This document shows positions 37,807-47,426 of a stretch of 64,000 bases of DNA, one piece after another. The stretch is from Chitinibacter sp. GC72. GTDB lineage: Bacteria; Pseudomonadota; Gammaproteobacteria; Burkholderiales; Chitinibacteraceae. The stretch lies in contig NZ_VIRW01000015.1 in NCBI RefSeq assembly GCF_009760905.1, forward strand, positions 1 to 64,000, in the 5' to 3' direction. A model generated the notes under the pieces. That model worked only from the letters and a program-made list of their open reading frames with translations, made no database searches and was not told the DNA's origin. A program made the position numbers and the translations under genes. The number at the start of each line of letters is the position of its first letter. Within the stretch, counting starts at the first letter, position 1.

Positions 37807-39810
37807 TTAGCTCAGCTTGAACTGGCTCACTAGGCGTTCCAGCTGTGCTGCGCTATCCTGCAATTGGCTCGACAGTGAGGCATTCTGATCGGCGCTATGG
37901 CTAATGTCTTCGGCCATGCGCGCAATGCGCTCGACACTTTGCGCTACCAGATGCGAGGCGGCTTTTTGTTCGGACATGGCGCTGCTGATTTCGGCTACGG
38001 CATTGAGTTCGGCGTGGCTGCTATCGCGGATATGCGCCAGTGCATCGTTGGCCTCGCCAACACGCTGACTACCGCGATCCATTTCCTTGCGCGCCCTGTC
38101 CATGCCGATGGCGGCCGCTTCGGTGTCTTTCTGGATGGTGGCAACCAGCTGGTGGATTTCTCCGGTGGATGACGAAGTGCGCTCGGACAGTTTGCGTACT
38201 TCATCGGCGACCACGGCAAAGCCGCGACCTTGCTCGCCAGCCCGCGCCGCTTCAATGGCGGCATTGAGCGCGAGCAGATTGGTCTGCTCGGCAATTTCCT
38301 TGATCACCTGAACAATTTTGCCGATTTCAACCGAATGCTTTTTCATGCTGTCCACATTGCCGCCCAATGTTTCCAGATCGCTGGCCAGCTCGGTAATTTC
38401 ACCCAGCACCGCCTGCATGATTTTCTGGCCCTGGTCGACTTCGTTTTGCGCCGAACGCGCCTGCTCCTCGGATGAGCCTGCATGCTCGGATACCGAAGCA
38501 ATGCTGACGCTCATCTCCTCCATGGCCGCTGCCATTTCTCCCGAGGCATTGGCTTGCGTGCGCGAGGCTTGCACAACCGATTCGGTATTGCGGTTCAATT
38601 GCGCTGCCGATGTGGAGACTGCGCCGGCATTGCTGCGGATTTGCGCAATGATGTTTTTCAAACCACTGGCCATGCTGTTAAAGCTCTCGCTGACATCGGC
38701 CAGCTCGTCGCTGACGTTAAGCTGTACCAGCTGGCTTAGATCACCCTGTGCAAATCGCTCGGCCCCCTGGCGTAATTGCTTGACCGACTGGATGATCGAC
38801 AAAAAAGCACCGGTTAATAAATAGCTGCCGAGCAAGAGCATGGCACCGGAAATCCCCAGCGCAATCAGCCGGTTCTGGCGTATTTCTGTGGCACGCAGCT
38901 CAAGAGAGCGGCCAACATCGCCCAGAATCTGGTCAGATAGCTGATTGATCTGGGTAATGGTCTGGCTCAACTGGGCAAAATGTGCCGCAGGATCGACGGT
39001 GACCGTGTCATTGGCAAAAGACTGTTGCAGATAGTTTTGTTGTGCGGCGAGTGCCTGATTCAGTTTTTTGGCATTCTCGATTGCGCCCAGATTGCTGGTG
39101 TGCGCTATTTTTTTCTCGATATTACTTGGCGTAATTCCGATCATTGCCGCCAGAGTGCCCATTTGCAATTGCTCGGCAGCCGTGGCCGAACCCGCACTGG
39201 CAAGCCGTGCACCCAAACCGCGTGCCTTGGCGACAGTTTCGCCAACTGGTAATAAGTCATTGAAAAAAATGGCTTGCAGATAATAGCTGTCGACTTCGGA
39301 ATCCAGCGCCAGCCCTGATTCATGCGAAATAGCTTCCATAAACCCGAGCAGCAAGTCTATTGTTTTGGTGTGGCTGGCAAAATTGGCTGTCGGGGTAGCG
39401 CTTTTCCAGCTGCTGGCTAGTTGTGCGACTTGTGGGCTGATCGCCTGCCATTGCTTTTGCAGGGTTTGATTGCTGCTTTGGGTGAACAGGGCGTCGGTGC
39501 TGCTCAGCTGATTACGCAGTTTTTCTTCGTTTTGTTCGATTGCCGCAGCAAAATCGGTCTTGCCTTGCAAGTAAGAGCTTGTAAGGCCCCGGTGCTGCTG
39601 GCTAAGATCAATGACGCTACGCACCGTGATTGCCACCTGCAGCCCGGCGCCTTCGCGTTCGATGAATTCGATATTTTCATTGAAATTACTAATGATGCGT
39701 CCCAGCATGTAAAAACTGGGGATGGCCAGAATGAGTGCAATCAGGACAAATTTTTGGGCAAATCTGAGTTTGGCTACCAAAGCAATTGCAGGAGCAAAAA
39801 GGATGTGCAT
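37807..39810 (-). CDS. methyl-accepting chemotaxis protein
   Basis: The 667-residue chemoreceptor has TM1 (about 20-40), a long periplasmic helical sensor (about 41-315; [18 protein letters not shown] and [15 protein letters not shown] are NIT-like features of nitrate/nitrite sensors), TM2 (about 318-340), a HAMP domain, and the MA signalling domain. The conserved hairpin tip is [20 protein letters not shown] and continues [23 protein letters not shown]. The C-terminal CheR-binding pentapeptide is absent. No che genes are near, so it is an orphan receptor. Confidence 0.85.
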   Translation of the reverse strand: MHILFAPAIALVAKLRFAQKFVLIALILAIPSFYMLGRIISNFNENIEFIEREGAGLQVAITVRSVIDLSQQHRGLTSSYLQGKTDFAAAIEQNEEKLRNQLSSTDALFTQSSNQTLQKQWQAISPQVAQLASSWKSATPTANFASHTKTIDLLLGFMEAISHESGLALDSEVDSYYLQAIFFNDLLPVGETVAKARGLGARLASAGSATAAEQLQMGTLAAMIGITPSNIEKKIAHTSNLGAIENAKKLNQALAAQQNYLQQSFANDTVTVDPAAHFAQLSQTITQINQLSDQILGDVGRSLELRATEIRQNRLIALGISGAMLLLGSYLLTGAFLSIIQSVKQLRQGAERFAQGDLSQLVQLNVSDELADVSESFNSMASGLKNIIAQIRSNAGAVSTSAAQLNRNTESVVQASRTQANASGEMAAAMEEMSVSIASVSEHAGSSEEQARSAQNEVDQGQKIMQAVLGEITELASDLETLGGNVDSMKKHSVEIGKIVQVIKEIAEQTNLLALNAAIEAARAGEQGRGFAVVADEVRKLSERTSSSTGEIHQLVATIQKDTEAAAIGMDRARKEMDRGSQRVGEANDALAHIRDSSHAELNAVAEISSAMSEQKAASHLVAQSVERIARMAEDISHSADQNASLSSQLQDSAAQLERLVSQFKLS

Positions 39811-39960
39811 AATCAGTAATCCACGAATTTAATGTATGAATTGATTGTAATTTATAGATGGGTTCAAGCAAGTTATTGGTCTGTTTTTGTATTTTTAACT
39901 GGCTTATAAATTACAGATTATGCTGGTTTGAGCGGGTTTAAATCTTGGGAAGGAAAATCA

Positions 39961-40437
39961 ATGTTGCGCCATTTATTGCTTGTATTGTTTGTTATGCTGA
40001 CCGGCCTTGCCCACGCTGCAGATACCGGCAAGCCCAAAGTCATTTTGAACGTGGTGGGCAAAGTGACAACGCCGCAGGCGTTCAGCCTGGCCGAGCTCGA
40101 TAAGCTGCCGCAAAAGAAAATGACGGTTTCCACGCCGTGGTATCCAGAGCCGCAAACATTTGAAGGGCCCTTGCTGCGCGATGTCTTGCAGCTGGCCAAA
40201 TTGAAGGGCGACACCCTGAAATTACAAGCGCTCAATGACTACACGATTGATGTGCCCGCCGCTGACTCACAACAGTATGATGTGATCGTGGCCAGCCGGC
40301 TTAACGGCAAAACCATGTCGATACGGGAAAAAGGCCCCCTGTTTATCATGTATCCGTTTGATCAGCATGAGAAACTGCGCAAGACCGAGTATTACCGCCG
40401 TTGCGCTTGGCAATTGAAACAAATCATTGTGGAATAA
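39961..40437 (+). CDS. periplasmic SUOX-fold protein, PruR-like pterin-binding candidate
   Basis: The 158-residue precursor has a signal peptide (MLRHLLLVLFVMLTGLAHA) and a small domain of the oxidoreductase molybdopterin-binding family (PF00174): VGKVTTPQAFSLAELDKLPQ, FEGPLLRDVLQLA, DYTIDVPAAD, SIREKGPLFIMYPFD. The Cys that binds molybdenum in sulfite oxidase is absent, so it is not an enzyme of that type. The same build is known from PruR, a periplasmic pterin-binding protein that controls the membrane regulator DcpA in Agrobacterium. Start 39961 follows AAGGAAAATCA. Two bases after its stop begins a hybrid kinase gene. Confidence 0.72.
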   Translation: MLRHLLLVLFVMLTGLAHAADTGKPKVILNVVGKVTTPQAFSLAELDKLPQKKMTVSTPWYPEPQTFEGPLLRDVLQLAKLKGDTLKLQALNDYTIDVPAADSQQYDVIVASRLNGKTMSIREKGPLFIMYPFDQHEKLRKTEYYRRCAWQLKQIIVE

Positions 40438-40439
40438 GA

Positions 40440-42566
40440 ATGAGTCGACGCTTTTTGCTGATTTTGCTGGTGATGAGCAGCGTATTGCTGCTCAATTTCA
40501 GCCTGATCGTTTACTTCGAACAGCAGCAAAAAGCCGAGCTGGTGGATTTTGCCGAACAAGGGGTAGGCAATCAGCTATGGCAGATTTTCCAGTTTCGCGG
40601 TGAGTTTAACCGTTTGCGCGAGGCGGTTGATAACCGCGATGAGGATGATCTGTCGCTGCGGTTCGATATTGTGTTCAGCCGAGTTCACAGCTTTGAAATG
40701 GATGCAACGCTAAAGCAGTTTAGCGATCCGGTGTTGCGAACCGACTTATTGCCCTCGCTCAAGCAACTGGTCACCTCGATTGATCAGCAAATCCACACCC
40801 GACCACTCTCGCCAGCGCGTTGGGCGCAGCTGCAGCAGCAAGTTAACGCCCAGCAAGAGCCGATCGAGGATATGGTGCAGCGCATTCGCACCGAAGAAAC
40901 CAAGCGCAATGACCTAAAAAAAGACCGGCTGGCCAAGCTGGGCTTTTGGCGTATGCTGCTGGCGTCTTTGCAGGTGGTTTTGCTGCTGGCCTTTGCTGCG
41001 CTGGCGCTCAGGGGTTTGTGGCGCAGCGAGCAGCAGCGGCGAAAACTGCAGCAATTGAATCAGTCCTTGCTCGAAGCTCGTCAACAGGCCGAGGCCGCCA
41101 ACGCGACCAAAAGCCGTTTTCTGGCGCATATCAGCCATGAAATCCGCACGCCATTAACGTCGATTCTGGGTTACACCGAACGCTTGCGCCAAAATAGCGA
41201 GCTGAGCGAAACGCAAAAATTGCATCTTGGTCATATCGCGCATTCCGGCGAGCATTTACTCAGTTTGCTCAACCATGTGCTGGATTTGTCCAAATCCGAA
41301 AGCGGTAAGCTCGAGCTGGTAAATGAGCCATTGCGCCTGGCAAATCTGAAAAGCGAGCTAGAAGGCATGTTTGCGCTGATGGCGCAGCAAAAAGCACTGA
41401 CTTTCTCAATTCATTATGCCGTTGATTTGCCGGGTTCCTTATTGCTTGATGCTGGCAAATTACGGCAAATCCTGATCAATTTGATCGGCAACAGCATGAA
41501 ATTTACCGAGCAGGGTTTTGTCCGACTTGAAATTAGCGGTTTGGCACTCGCGAATCGGCAGTATTTGTTGCGCGCCAAAGTCAGTGACAGTGGTTGTGGT
41601 ATCGCCACGCACGAGCTAGCTAACCTGTTTCATCCTTTCGAGCAAACCGAAAGCGGCAAACATCTGGGCGGTACTGGTTTGGGGCTGGCCTTAAGCCGCG
41701 ACTTTGCCCGCCTGATGGGCGGTGATATTCAAGCCAGTAGCACGCAAGGGCAGGGGAGTGAATTTATCGTCACACTGATCGCTGCCATTGCTGAGGAAGC
41801 CCAGGCTCAGACCCAGCCAGTCACTCACCATGAAGGCTTGTCTGCCTTGGGCAAAACTATTCTGGTGGTGGAAGATCAGGAAGTGAACCGGGATTTGCTC
41901 TGTGAAATACTGGATGAAGCTGGCGCCAAGCCTTTGGGGGCAGAAAATGGGCTGGATGCCTTGCAGATTTTGCGGCAAAAGCCCGAGATCGATTTTGTGC
42001 TGATGGATTTTCACATGCCCGGACCAGACGGCTTGCTGACGTGTGCGCAGATGAGAGAGCAGGGAATGACACAGCCGGTCTATCTGATTTCGGCCTCACC
42101 GGAGTACGAATTGCGCCAGCGCCCCGAGTTTGCCTTGCTGGCCGGGTATCTGAGCAAGCCTTATCAGGCGCAAGATCTGCTTGAAATGTTAGGGCTTAAT
42201 GGCTCGCGCATATTGGTGCAGGCGGTTGAGGATGCCGATGATAAGGTGATGGCCTGGCAACAGGCACAGGCCTATCTGGGTTTTTCGAATGAGCGCTTTC
42301 TGGCGCTGGCCGAAAAAGGTTTTGTCCGTCTGCAAGATCTGGAGCAGGATTTTGTGCTGGCGCTGCAGCAAGGGCAGCTTGATGAGGCCAAACGTCATGC
42401 CCATAGCGCCAAGGGCATCGCTTCACAACTGGGTGCGCTGGCGCTGGCAAAAAATTGGGCTTTGTTCGAGGCCAATCCATTATTGCAAAAGCCAGGTATG
42501 GACGAAATTGCCGCGCTGCGGATTCACTGCCTAGCTTTACTCAGGCAGACTGCTTGCAGCTCCTGA
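40440..42566 (+). CDS. hybrid sensor histidine kinase with receiver and HPt domains
   Basis: The 708-residue protein has TM1 (about 5-25), a 145-residue periplasmic helical domain, TM2 (about 172-193), and a coiled coil. HisKA carries His233 in AHISHEIRTPLTSIL, and the HATPase has LINLIGNSMKFTEQG, SDSGCGIA and GGTGLGLALSRDFARLMGG. The receiver has phospho-Asp523 in LMDFHMPGPDG, and an HPt domain has His655 in HAHSAKGIASQLG. So it holds a complete internal phosphorelay, and a separate response regulator is still needed for output. Start ATG 40440 is two bases from the PruR-like gene's stop, so the two are coupled. Confidence 0.88.
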   Translation: MSRRFLLILLVMSSVLLLNFSLIVYFEQQQKAELVDFAEQGVGNQLWQIFQFRGEFNRLREAVDNRDEDDLSLRFDIVFSRVHSFEMDATLKQFSDPVLRTDLLPSLKQLVTSIDQQIHTRPLSPARWAQLQQQVNAQQEPIEDMVQRIRTEETKRNDLKKDRLAKLGFWRMLLASLQVVLLLAFAALALRGLWRSEQQRRKLQQLNQSLLEARQQAEAANATKSRFLAHISHEIRTPLTSILGYTERLRQNSELSETQKLHLGHIAHSGEHLLSLLNHVLDLSKSESGKLELVNEPLRLANLKSELEGMFALMAQQKALTFSIHYAVDLPGSLLLDAGKLRQILINLIGNSMKFTEQGFVRLEISGLALANRQYLLRAKVSDSGCGIATHELANLFHPFEQTESGKHLGGTGLGLALSRDFARLMGGDIQASSTQGQGSEFIVTLIAAIAEEAQAQTQPVTHHEGLSALGKTILVVEDQEVNRDLLCEILDEAGAKPLGAENGLDALQILRQKPEIDFVLMDFHMPGPDGLLTCAQMREQGMTQPVYLISASPEYELRQRPEFALLAGYLSKPYQAQDLLEMLGLNGSRILVQAVEDADDKVMAWQQAQAYLGFSNERFLALAEKGFVRLQDLEQDFVLALQQGQLDEAKRHAHSAKGIASQLGALALAKNWALFEANPLLQKPGMDEIAALRIHCLALLRQTACSS

Positions 42567-42588
42567 TGTACTAGGAGCTGCAAGCAGT
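42549..42588. terminator. perfect 16-bp hairpin over the kinase stop codon
   Basis: ACTGCTTGCAGCTCCT (42549-42564) and AGGAGCTGCAAGCAGT (42573-42588) are perfect inverted repeats with an 8-base loop; the TGA stop lies at the stem's top. There is no T-run. It lies between the converging kinase and parvulin genes and probably forms an RNA 3' end for both. Confidence 0.65.
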
Positions 42589-42621
42589 ATGGCGCGGTGA
42601 TTGGCATACCGCAGCCGGGTT

Positions 42622-43353
42622 TTAAGCCATCGCAGGCAGGGTGTAACCTTCGATTTTGGCGTCGGCAACCAGTTTGGCCAGATAGTCGTGCATCAATTTG
42701 CGACCCGCCATATCGGTCAGAAAAGCCTGCAGGCGTTCTTTCACTTCTTCAAAGCTGACTTTGTCGCCGCTGCTACGCTCGTTCACCTGAATGATGTGGT
42801 AGCCAAACTGAGTTTCTACCAGAGCGGGTGTGATTTGACCCGCTTCAGTGGCAAATACTGCCGCTTCAAATTCAGGCACCATCTGGCCGCGGCCGAATTG
42901 ACCCAAGCTGCCGCCTTGTTTGCCAGACGGGCAAGTTGAGTGCTCGCTCGCCAAAGCAGCAAAACGCGCCGGATTGGCCTGCACTTCAGCCAGTACGCCT
43001 TCGGCTTTGGACTTGGCCAGACTGGCCGCAAGGCCTTCACCCAGCGGGAACAGAATATGGCTGGCAACGGCCATTTCGCCACGGGTAAAGCTTTCCGGGT
43101 TGCTGTCGTAGAAAGCCTGACAAGCTGCTTCGTCTGCTTCTGTGACCTTGATTTCGTTTTCCAGCAAAGTACCGATGGCTTCTTCGGCTGTTTCGGTGTG
43201 GATGCCAGCGGCAGTGGCTTTTTGCAGCAGCAATTCACGCAGGATCAGTTCCTGAATGGCAGCGTCGCGCGCGCTTGGCGCTTCGGTGTGATTGCCTTGT
43301 TCGCTTGCAATCATGTCTTCTTTGATTTCAACGCCGTTTACGATAATAGCCAT
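42622..43353 (-). CDS. parvulin-type peptidyl-prolyl cis-trans isomerase
   Basis: The 243-residue protein has a helical N-terminal chaperone-like part and a rotamase domain (about 95-195): AVASHILFPLGEG, LASEHSTCPSGKQGGSLGQFGRGQMVPEFEAAVFA, VETQFGYHIIQVNER. It lacks a signal peptide, so it is cytoplasmic. It may assist folding or maturation of a specific complex, as the PpiC-like protein near nitrate reductase genes does, but no nar gene is here. Confidence 0.88.
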   Translation of the reverse strand: MAIIVNGVEIKEDMIASEQGNHTEAPSARDAAIQELILRELLLQKATAAGIHTETAEEAIGTLLENEIKVTEADEAACQAFYDSNPESFTRGEMAVASHILFPLGEGLAASLAKSKAEGVLAEVQANPARFAALASEHSTCPSGKQGGSLGQFGRGQMVPEFEAAVFATEAGQITPALVETQFGYHIIQVNERSSGDKVSFEEVKERLQAFLTDMAGRKLMHDYLAKLVADAKIEGYTLPAMA

Positions 43354-43780
43354 GAGTTTAATTAATCCTGTTCAAAAAAATGAAGCCGCCGCGCTTGCAG
43401 TGGCGCCCGGTTGCAAGGGGTTCTGAGACGCCGTTTGCAAGCTTGTGTACCCGCTGGAATGCCCAGCGCTTTGTCAGTGCTATGACAATGGGGGGCATTT
43501 TAGCCAATATCAACCGTGGGGGATGGGGATTTTGTCAAATTGCCGATGAAATGCCAGTGTTCGGGCGCAAAAATACGCTTTTCGTGCGTGCCACCTATCA
43601 CTTTATTTCCCGGCTAATGGGGGGCAATTGTTTTGCTGGCAACCATACTCATAAGGAATAAAGCAAAACTGCTCAGGCTTTCTTGCTTCGCCCCGCCGTC
43701 TGGTTTCGGTCTGTGACGGTGTGCGCTGCGTGAAATCTTTATTCAAACTTTTTCAAGACGTATTGATCCGGGGATAAGCC
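43354..43780. other. long intergenic region without a recognised gene
   Basis: The region upstream of the parvulin gene (leftward) and of the quinone-reductase-like gene (rightward). An open frame at 43380-43661 gives protein unlike any family and lacks a good ribosome site. I see no repeat of the 50-bp family and no clear promoter. Confidence 0.45.
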
Positions 43781-44311
43781 ATGAGAAACCTGATTATCTT
43801 TTCGCATCCGCATCTGGCCACTTCGCAAACGCATCGCACTTTGCTTGACGAGATTGCCGAGTTGCCACAAGTGAAAATCCATCATCTGGAAAGCATGTAC
43901 CCGGATGGGCAGATTGATGTGCTGGCCGAGCAGCAAGCCTGCCAGAAGGCCGAGCGGATTATCTGGCAGTTTCCGTTGTACTGGCACGCCTGCCCGGCCA
44001 TGCTCAAGCGCTGGCAGGATGAGGTATTTGAGCTGGACTGGGCCTATGGTGCCAAGCAGGCGCTGGCCGGAAAAAACCTGCTGCTGGTGGTGAGTACGGC
44101 GTCGATTGGCGCTTTGTACGATGGTGCCACTGATATTTCCAGCGAAGCCCTATGGTATCCGATGCGCCTGACCGCTGAAGCGCTGGGGCTGCACTGGCAG
44201 ACACCGCTGGTGCTGCACGATGTCGAGCACCTGCCCCGCTCTCCGTTTGACAAGGTGCATCAAACCGCGATCGAGGTCTTTGCTCAACAATACCGCGCGC
44301 TATTGAGCTAA
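43781..44311 (+). CDS. NAD(P)H-dependent oxidoreductase, KefF/MdaB-type flavodoxin fold
   Basis: The 176-residue protein matches flavodoxin_2: NLIIFSHPHLATSQTHRTLLDEI, then ERIIWQFPLYWHACPAMLKRWQDEVF, with the WQFPLYW FMN-site block, and NLLLVVSTASIGALYDG. Related proteins are quinone reductases or ancillary subunits of Kef potassium efflux. No kefC is adjacent. The ribosome site is GGGGAT before ATG. Confidence 0.82.
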   Translation: MRNLIIFSHPHLATSQTHRTLLDEIAELPQVKIHHLESMYPDGQIDVLAEQQACQKAERIIWQFPLYWHACPAMLKRWQDEVFELDWAYGAKQALAGKNLLLVVSTASIGALYDGATDISSEALWYPMRLTAEALGLHWQTPLVLHDVEHLPRSPFDKVHQTAIEVFAQQYRALLS

Positions 44312-44450
44312 GTACTTGGTATGACTTGTCTAGAGAGCAAGCTCAGCCATTAATCGAAAAACCGTCGTGCGACTGTCAGAAAGTGGGTCGTAGTCCGACT
44401 GAGTATGGTTACTGAATGCGCTGATGCAAGGCTACTGAATCAACTTCTCT

Positions 44451-44500
44451 GGGGTATATTTCTAGAGTTGTTTTTAGCTATTGTTTACGTGGATATACCC
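44451..44500. repeat. 50-bp GGGTATAT palindrome, copy 10
   Basis: Starts GGGGTATATTTCTAG and ends ACGTGGATATACCC; followed by AATAGAGTATG. The arms pair over GGGTATATxx. It lies about 140 bases after the quinone-reductase-like gene. Confidence 0.75.
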
Positions 44501-44586
44501 AATAGAGTATGACTGGTGCTGGTCTCTCGGAATAGGTATTCAGTACGGCGCAGGCTTGGTGCATACTCAGGCTATGATTTGGAGAT

Positions 44587-44634
44587 GGTTTTGAAGTGGG
44601 TTTTGAAGTTGCTTTCGAAGCGGCTTTCAAAACC
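44587..44634 (+). repeat. four 12-nt tandem repeats and hairpin before moaA
   Basis: Units are GGTTTTGAAGTG, GGTTTTGAAGTT, GCTTTCGAAGCG and GCTTTCAAAACC, exactly in 12-base register. Unit 1 (GGTTTTGAAG) and unit 4 (CTTTCAAAACC) are inverse complements, so the array also folds as a hairpin. Two further degenerate GGTTGAAGGCG-type units run on toward moaA. It ends 30 bases before the moaA ATG. Confidence 0.6.
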
Positions 44635-44664
44635 TAGGTTGAAGGCGGCTTGAAGGGGCGCACG

Positions 44665-45636
44665 ATGTTGCAGGACAGGTTTGCTCGGGCGATTGATTAT
44701 TTGCGGGTGTCAGTGACGGATCGCTGCGATCTGCGTTGCAGTTACTGCCTGCCTGCACGCTTTAAAGGCTTTGAGGAACCCGAGCACTGGCTAACTTTCG
44801 ACGAAATCACCCGGCTGGTTGGCGCTTTTGCCCGCTTGGGTGTTCGCCGTGTACGGCTGACCGGGGGCGAGCCGCTGTTGCGCCGCAATCTGCCCGAATT
44901 GGCAGGCCGCTTGAGCGGATTGGGGCTAGCCGATCTGGCGCTGTCGACCAACGCGACGCAGCTGGCCAAACACGCACAGGCACTCAAGGACGCTGGCGTC
45001 ACGCGAGTCAATGTCAGCCTCGATAGCCTCGATAGAAAATGCGTTTCGCAAATCACCGGCAGTGATTCTTTCGATAATGTGATGGCGGGTTTGCACGCTG
45101 CCGCCGAGGTCGGTCTGAGTCCGATCAAACTCAATATGGTCGCGATGCGCGGCGTGAACGACGCTGAAATCGACACGATGGCCGAGTTTGCTTTTGCGCA
45201 CGGTTATATTCTGCGCATGATCGAAGCAATGCCGATGGGCGATACCGGGCGCAATACGCAATACCTCGATCTGGGACCGATTCGCGACCGGTTGGTGGCG
45301 CGTTACGATTTGATTCCCGAAGTAATCGAGTTGGGTGGTGGCCCGGCGCGCTACTGGAAAACGCGCGATGGTATCGGGCGGATTGGCTTTATCACGCCGA
45401 TGTCACAGCATTTTTGCGCAACGTGTAACCGAGTCCGACTGACCGTCGATGGCACTTTGTATATGTGTCTGGGGCAGGAAAGCTCGTTTGAATTTCGCCC
45501 ACTGCTGCGTGGCGGCGCATCGGATGCCGAGCTGGAAGCGGCGATTTTGCATGCCATTGAACTCAAGCCCGAACGGCATGAATTTGTCGAGCAGCCCGCC
45601 AAGCTGATCCGTTTTATGTCGCAAACGGGTGGTTAG
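44665..45636 (+). CDS. moaA: GTP 3',8-cyclase MoaA
   Basis: This radical-SAM enzyme starts molybdenum-cofactor synthesis by converting GTP to 3',8-cyclo-GTP (with MoaC). The 323-residue sequence has the SAM cluster C21-xxx-C25-xx-C28 (DRCDLRCSYCLP), RLTGGEPLLR, and the second 4Fe-4S cluster near the C-terminus (CATCNRVRLTVDGTLYMC). It ends with a GG, as MoaA does. A TTG upstream is possible, but AAGGGG fits ATG 44665. The stop codon TAG touches palindrome copy 11. Confidence 0.95.
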   Translation: MLQDRFARAIDYLRVSVTDRCDLRCSYCLPARFKGFEEPEHWLTFDEITRLVGAFARLGVRRVRLTGGEPLLRRNLPELAGRLSGLGLADLALSTNATQLAKHAQALKDAGVTRVNVSLDSLDRKCVSQITGSDSFDNVMAGLHAAAEVGLSPIKLNMVAMRGVNDAEIDTMAEFAFAHGYILRMIEAMPMGDTGRNTQYLDLGPIRDRLVARYDLIPEVIELGGGPARYWKTRDGIGRIGFITPMSQHFCATCNRVRLTVDGTLYMCLGQESSFEFRPLLRGGASDAELEAAILHAIELKPERHEFVEQPAKLIRFMSQTGG

Positions 45637-45686
45637 GGTATATTCATGCAGCGCATGCTAGATCTAAATCGCATGAAGATACATCC
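45636..45686. repeat. 50-bp GGGTATAT palindrome, copy 11, inside the moa operon
   Basis: Starts GGGTATATTCATGC (its first G is the last base of the moaA stop) and ends GCATGAAGATACATCC. Inner arms TTCATGC/GCATGAA are perfect. It fills the moaA-mobB gap; the mobB ATG is 11 bases further. Tag: ATAGGTATTGTATG. Confidence 0.65.
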
Positions 45687-45697
45687 ATAGGTATTGT

Positions 45698-46213
45698 ATG
45701 TCCCACGTCCTCGCCATCGCCGGCTTTTCCGGTAGCGGCAAAACCACGCTGATTACCGCATTATTGCCTGAGCTCGCCAACTACGGCTGGCGCGTCAATG
45801 TGATCAAGCACTCGCATCACGATCTGGAATTCGAGCCGCCGCACAAAGACTCTGCGCGTTTTCGCTCAGCTGGTGCTGGTGAAGTGATGGTCGTTTCGCC
45901 GTACCGCTACGCAATTTTTCATGAGTTGGCACAGGCTGAAATACCGACCCTTTCCGAGCAGATCGCCCGGCTTGCGCCTGCCGATCTGACCTTGGTCGAA
46001 GGCTTCAAGCGCGAAGCCATTCCGAAAATCGAAGTCTGGCGCGCCGACAATGGTAAGCCGCCCTTGTTTCCTGACGACGAGTACGTGATGGCCATCGCAA
46101 CCGATACTCCCGATCTACTGCCTGCGTGCCAGCTACCCAGACTCGATCTGAACGACGTCGCCGCACTGGCGCGATTTATCCTTCAATATTTTTCGGAAAA
46201 AGCAGATGCTTGA
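45698..46213 (+). CDS. mobB: molybdopterin-guanine dinucleotide biosynthesis protein MobB
   Basis: The 171-residue GTPase has a P-loop ([16 protein letters not shown]), an [10 protein letters not shown] block and [19 protein letters not shown], all typical of MobB. It is thought to help MobA attach GMP to molybdopterin. It overlaps moeA by 8 bases. The possible ribosome site (AGG) lies in the tail of the repeat element. Confidence 0.92.
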   Translation: MSHVLAIAGFSGSGKTTLITALLPELANYGWRVNVIKHSHHDLEFEPPHKDSARFRSAGAGEVMVVSPYRYAIFHELAQAEIPTLSEQIARLAPADLTLVEGFKREAIPKIEVWRADNGKPPLFPDDEYVMAIATDTPDLLPACQLPRLDLNDVAALARFILQYFSEKADA

Positions 46214-47426
46214 TTTTGAATCCGCCCTTGAGCAGTTGCTCGCACAAGCGCATCCGGTCACGACGATTGAAACCGTTGCTCTGGCTGACGCCCTGGGTCG
46301 CGTTTTGGCTGATGATTTAAGCTCGACGATCAATGTACCCGGCTTTGATAACAGCGCGATGGATGGGTATGCCCTGCATGTGCCAGATTTTGCATGCCCT
46401 CCGGAGCAATACCCCGTAGTACAGCGTATTGCGGCTGGTGAGGTTGGCGTAACGTTGGCGGCTGGTGAGGCGGCGCGGATTTTTACCGGCGCACCGATTC
46501 CGGCTGGCGCGAACGCGGTGGCGATGCAGGAAGTGTGTACGGTCAACGATGGTCAGTTGAGCGTCGATCTGGTTTTGCAAGACGGCGCGAATATTCGCCG
46601 AATCGGTGATGATATTGCCGCTGGCGCGGTCATTTTGACTCGCGGCAGCGTGTTGACGCCGGCAATGATCGGGCTGGCGGCGTCAGTCGGTGTTGCCGAA
46701 CTGCCGGTCATGGCGCCGCTGCGCGTTGCGCTGCTCAGTACTGGCGACGAGCTGGTCGAGCCGGGGCAGCCGCTGGGAGGCGGGCAGATTTACAACTCGA
46801 ACCGCTATGTGCTGATCAATGCGCTCAAAGCTTTGGGCTGTGTCGTCAGCGATCTGGGGATTGTTGCCGACGACCGCAGCGCAACGATTGAAGCACTTAA
46901 AACAGCGGCAGAAACTCATGATGTCTTGATGACATCGGGCGGGGTATCGGTCGGTGAGGAAGATCATGTCAAGGCTGCAGTCGAATACCTAGGTGAATTA
47001 AATTTATGGAAAATCGCCATCAAACCGGGTAAACCCTTTGCCTACGGCAAAGTAGATAGATCGGACTCTTTCGGCCGGATTGGCGGCTGCGATTTCATCG
47101 GCCTGCCCGGCAATCCGGTGTCGGCCTTGGTCACTTTCCTGATGCTGGTGCGGCCGTTTATTCTGGCGCGCCAAGGCGTGAGGCAGGTGTTGCCAACACG
47201 TTTGCCGCTGATCGCCAATTTTGACTGGAAAAAAGCCGGAGACCGGCGCGAATTTCTGCGCGCCCGGCTTAATTCGTTTGGGCAAGTCGAGCTGTTTGCC
47301 AAGCAAGGCTCGGGCGTGCTGACCTCGATGGTCTGGGGCGACGGGCTGGTCGACCTGCCTGCCGGGCAAACCATCGCTCGCGGCGATGTGGTCAGCTATC
47401 TTCCTTTTACGGCTCTGGGGGCATAA
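46206..47426 (+). CDS. moeA: molybdopterin molybdotransferase MoeA
   Basis: It inserts molybdenum into adenylylated molybdopterin. The 406-residue sequence shows [65 protein letters not shown] and [13 protein letters not shown], covering domains I-IV. Start ATG overlaps the mobB stop; the next gene, moaD, starts directly after its stop. Confidence 0.95.
   Translation: MLDFESALEQLLAQAHPVTTIETVALADALGRVLADDLSSTINVPGFDNSAMDGYALHVPDFACPPEQYPVVQRIAAGEVGVTLAAGEAARIFTGAPIPAGANAVAMQEVCTVNDGQLSVDLVLQDGANIRRIGDDIAAGAVILTRGSVLTPAMIGLAASVGVAELPVMAPLRVALLSTGDELVEPGQPLGGGQIYNSNRYVLINALKALGCVVSDLGIVADDRSATIEALKTAAETHDVLMTSGGVSVGEEDHVKAAVEYLGELNLWKIAIKPGKPFAYGKVDRSDSFGRIGGCDFIGLPGNPVSALVTFLMLVRPFILARQGVRQVLPTRLPLIANFDWKKAGDRREFLRARLNSFGQVELFAKQGSGVLTSMVWGDGLVDLPAGQTIARGDVVSYLPFTALGA

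Larger units (their letters stand above)
44312..44664. other. intergenic region upstream of moaA
   Basis: It contains GGGTATAT palindrome copy 10 (44451-44500) and four imperfect 12-nt tandem repeats (44587-44634) just before moaA. No gene of normal size is supported; a 22-codon frame runs through the tandem repeat. Confidence 0.5.

Noticed and set aside
43380-43661. Rightward 93-codon frame in the gap after the parvulin gene
   Set aside because: Trp/Arg-rich, no homologous pattern, no ribosome site.
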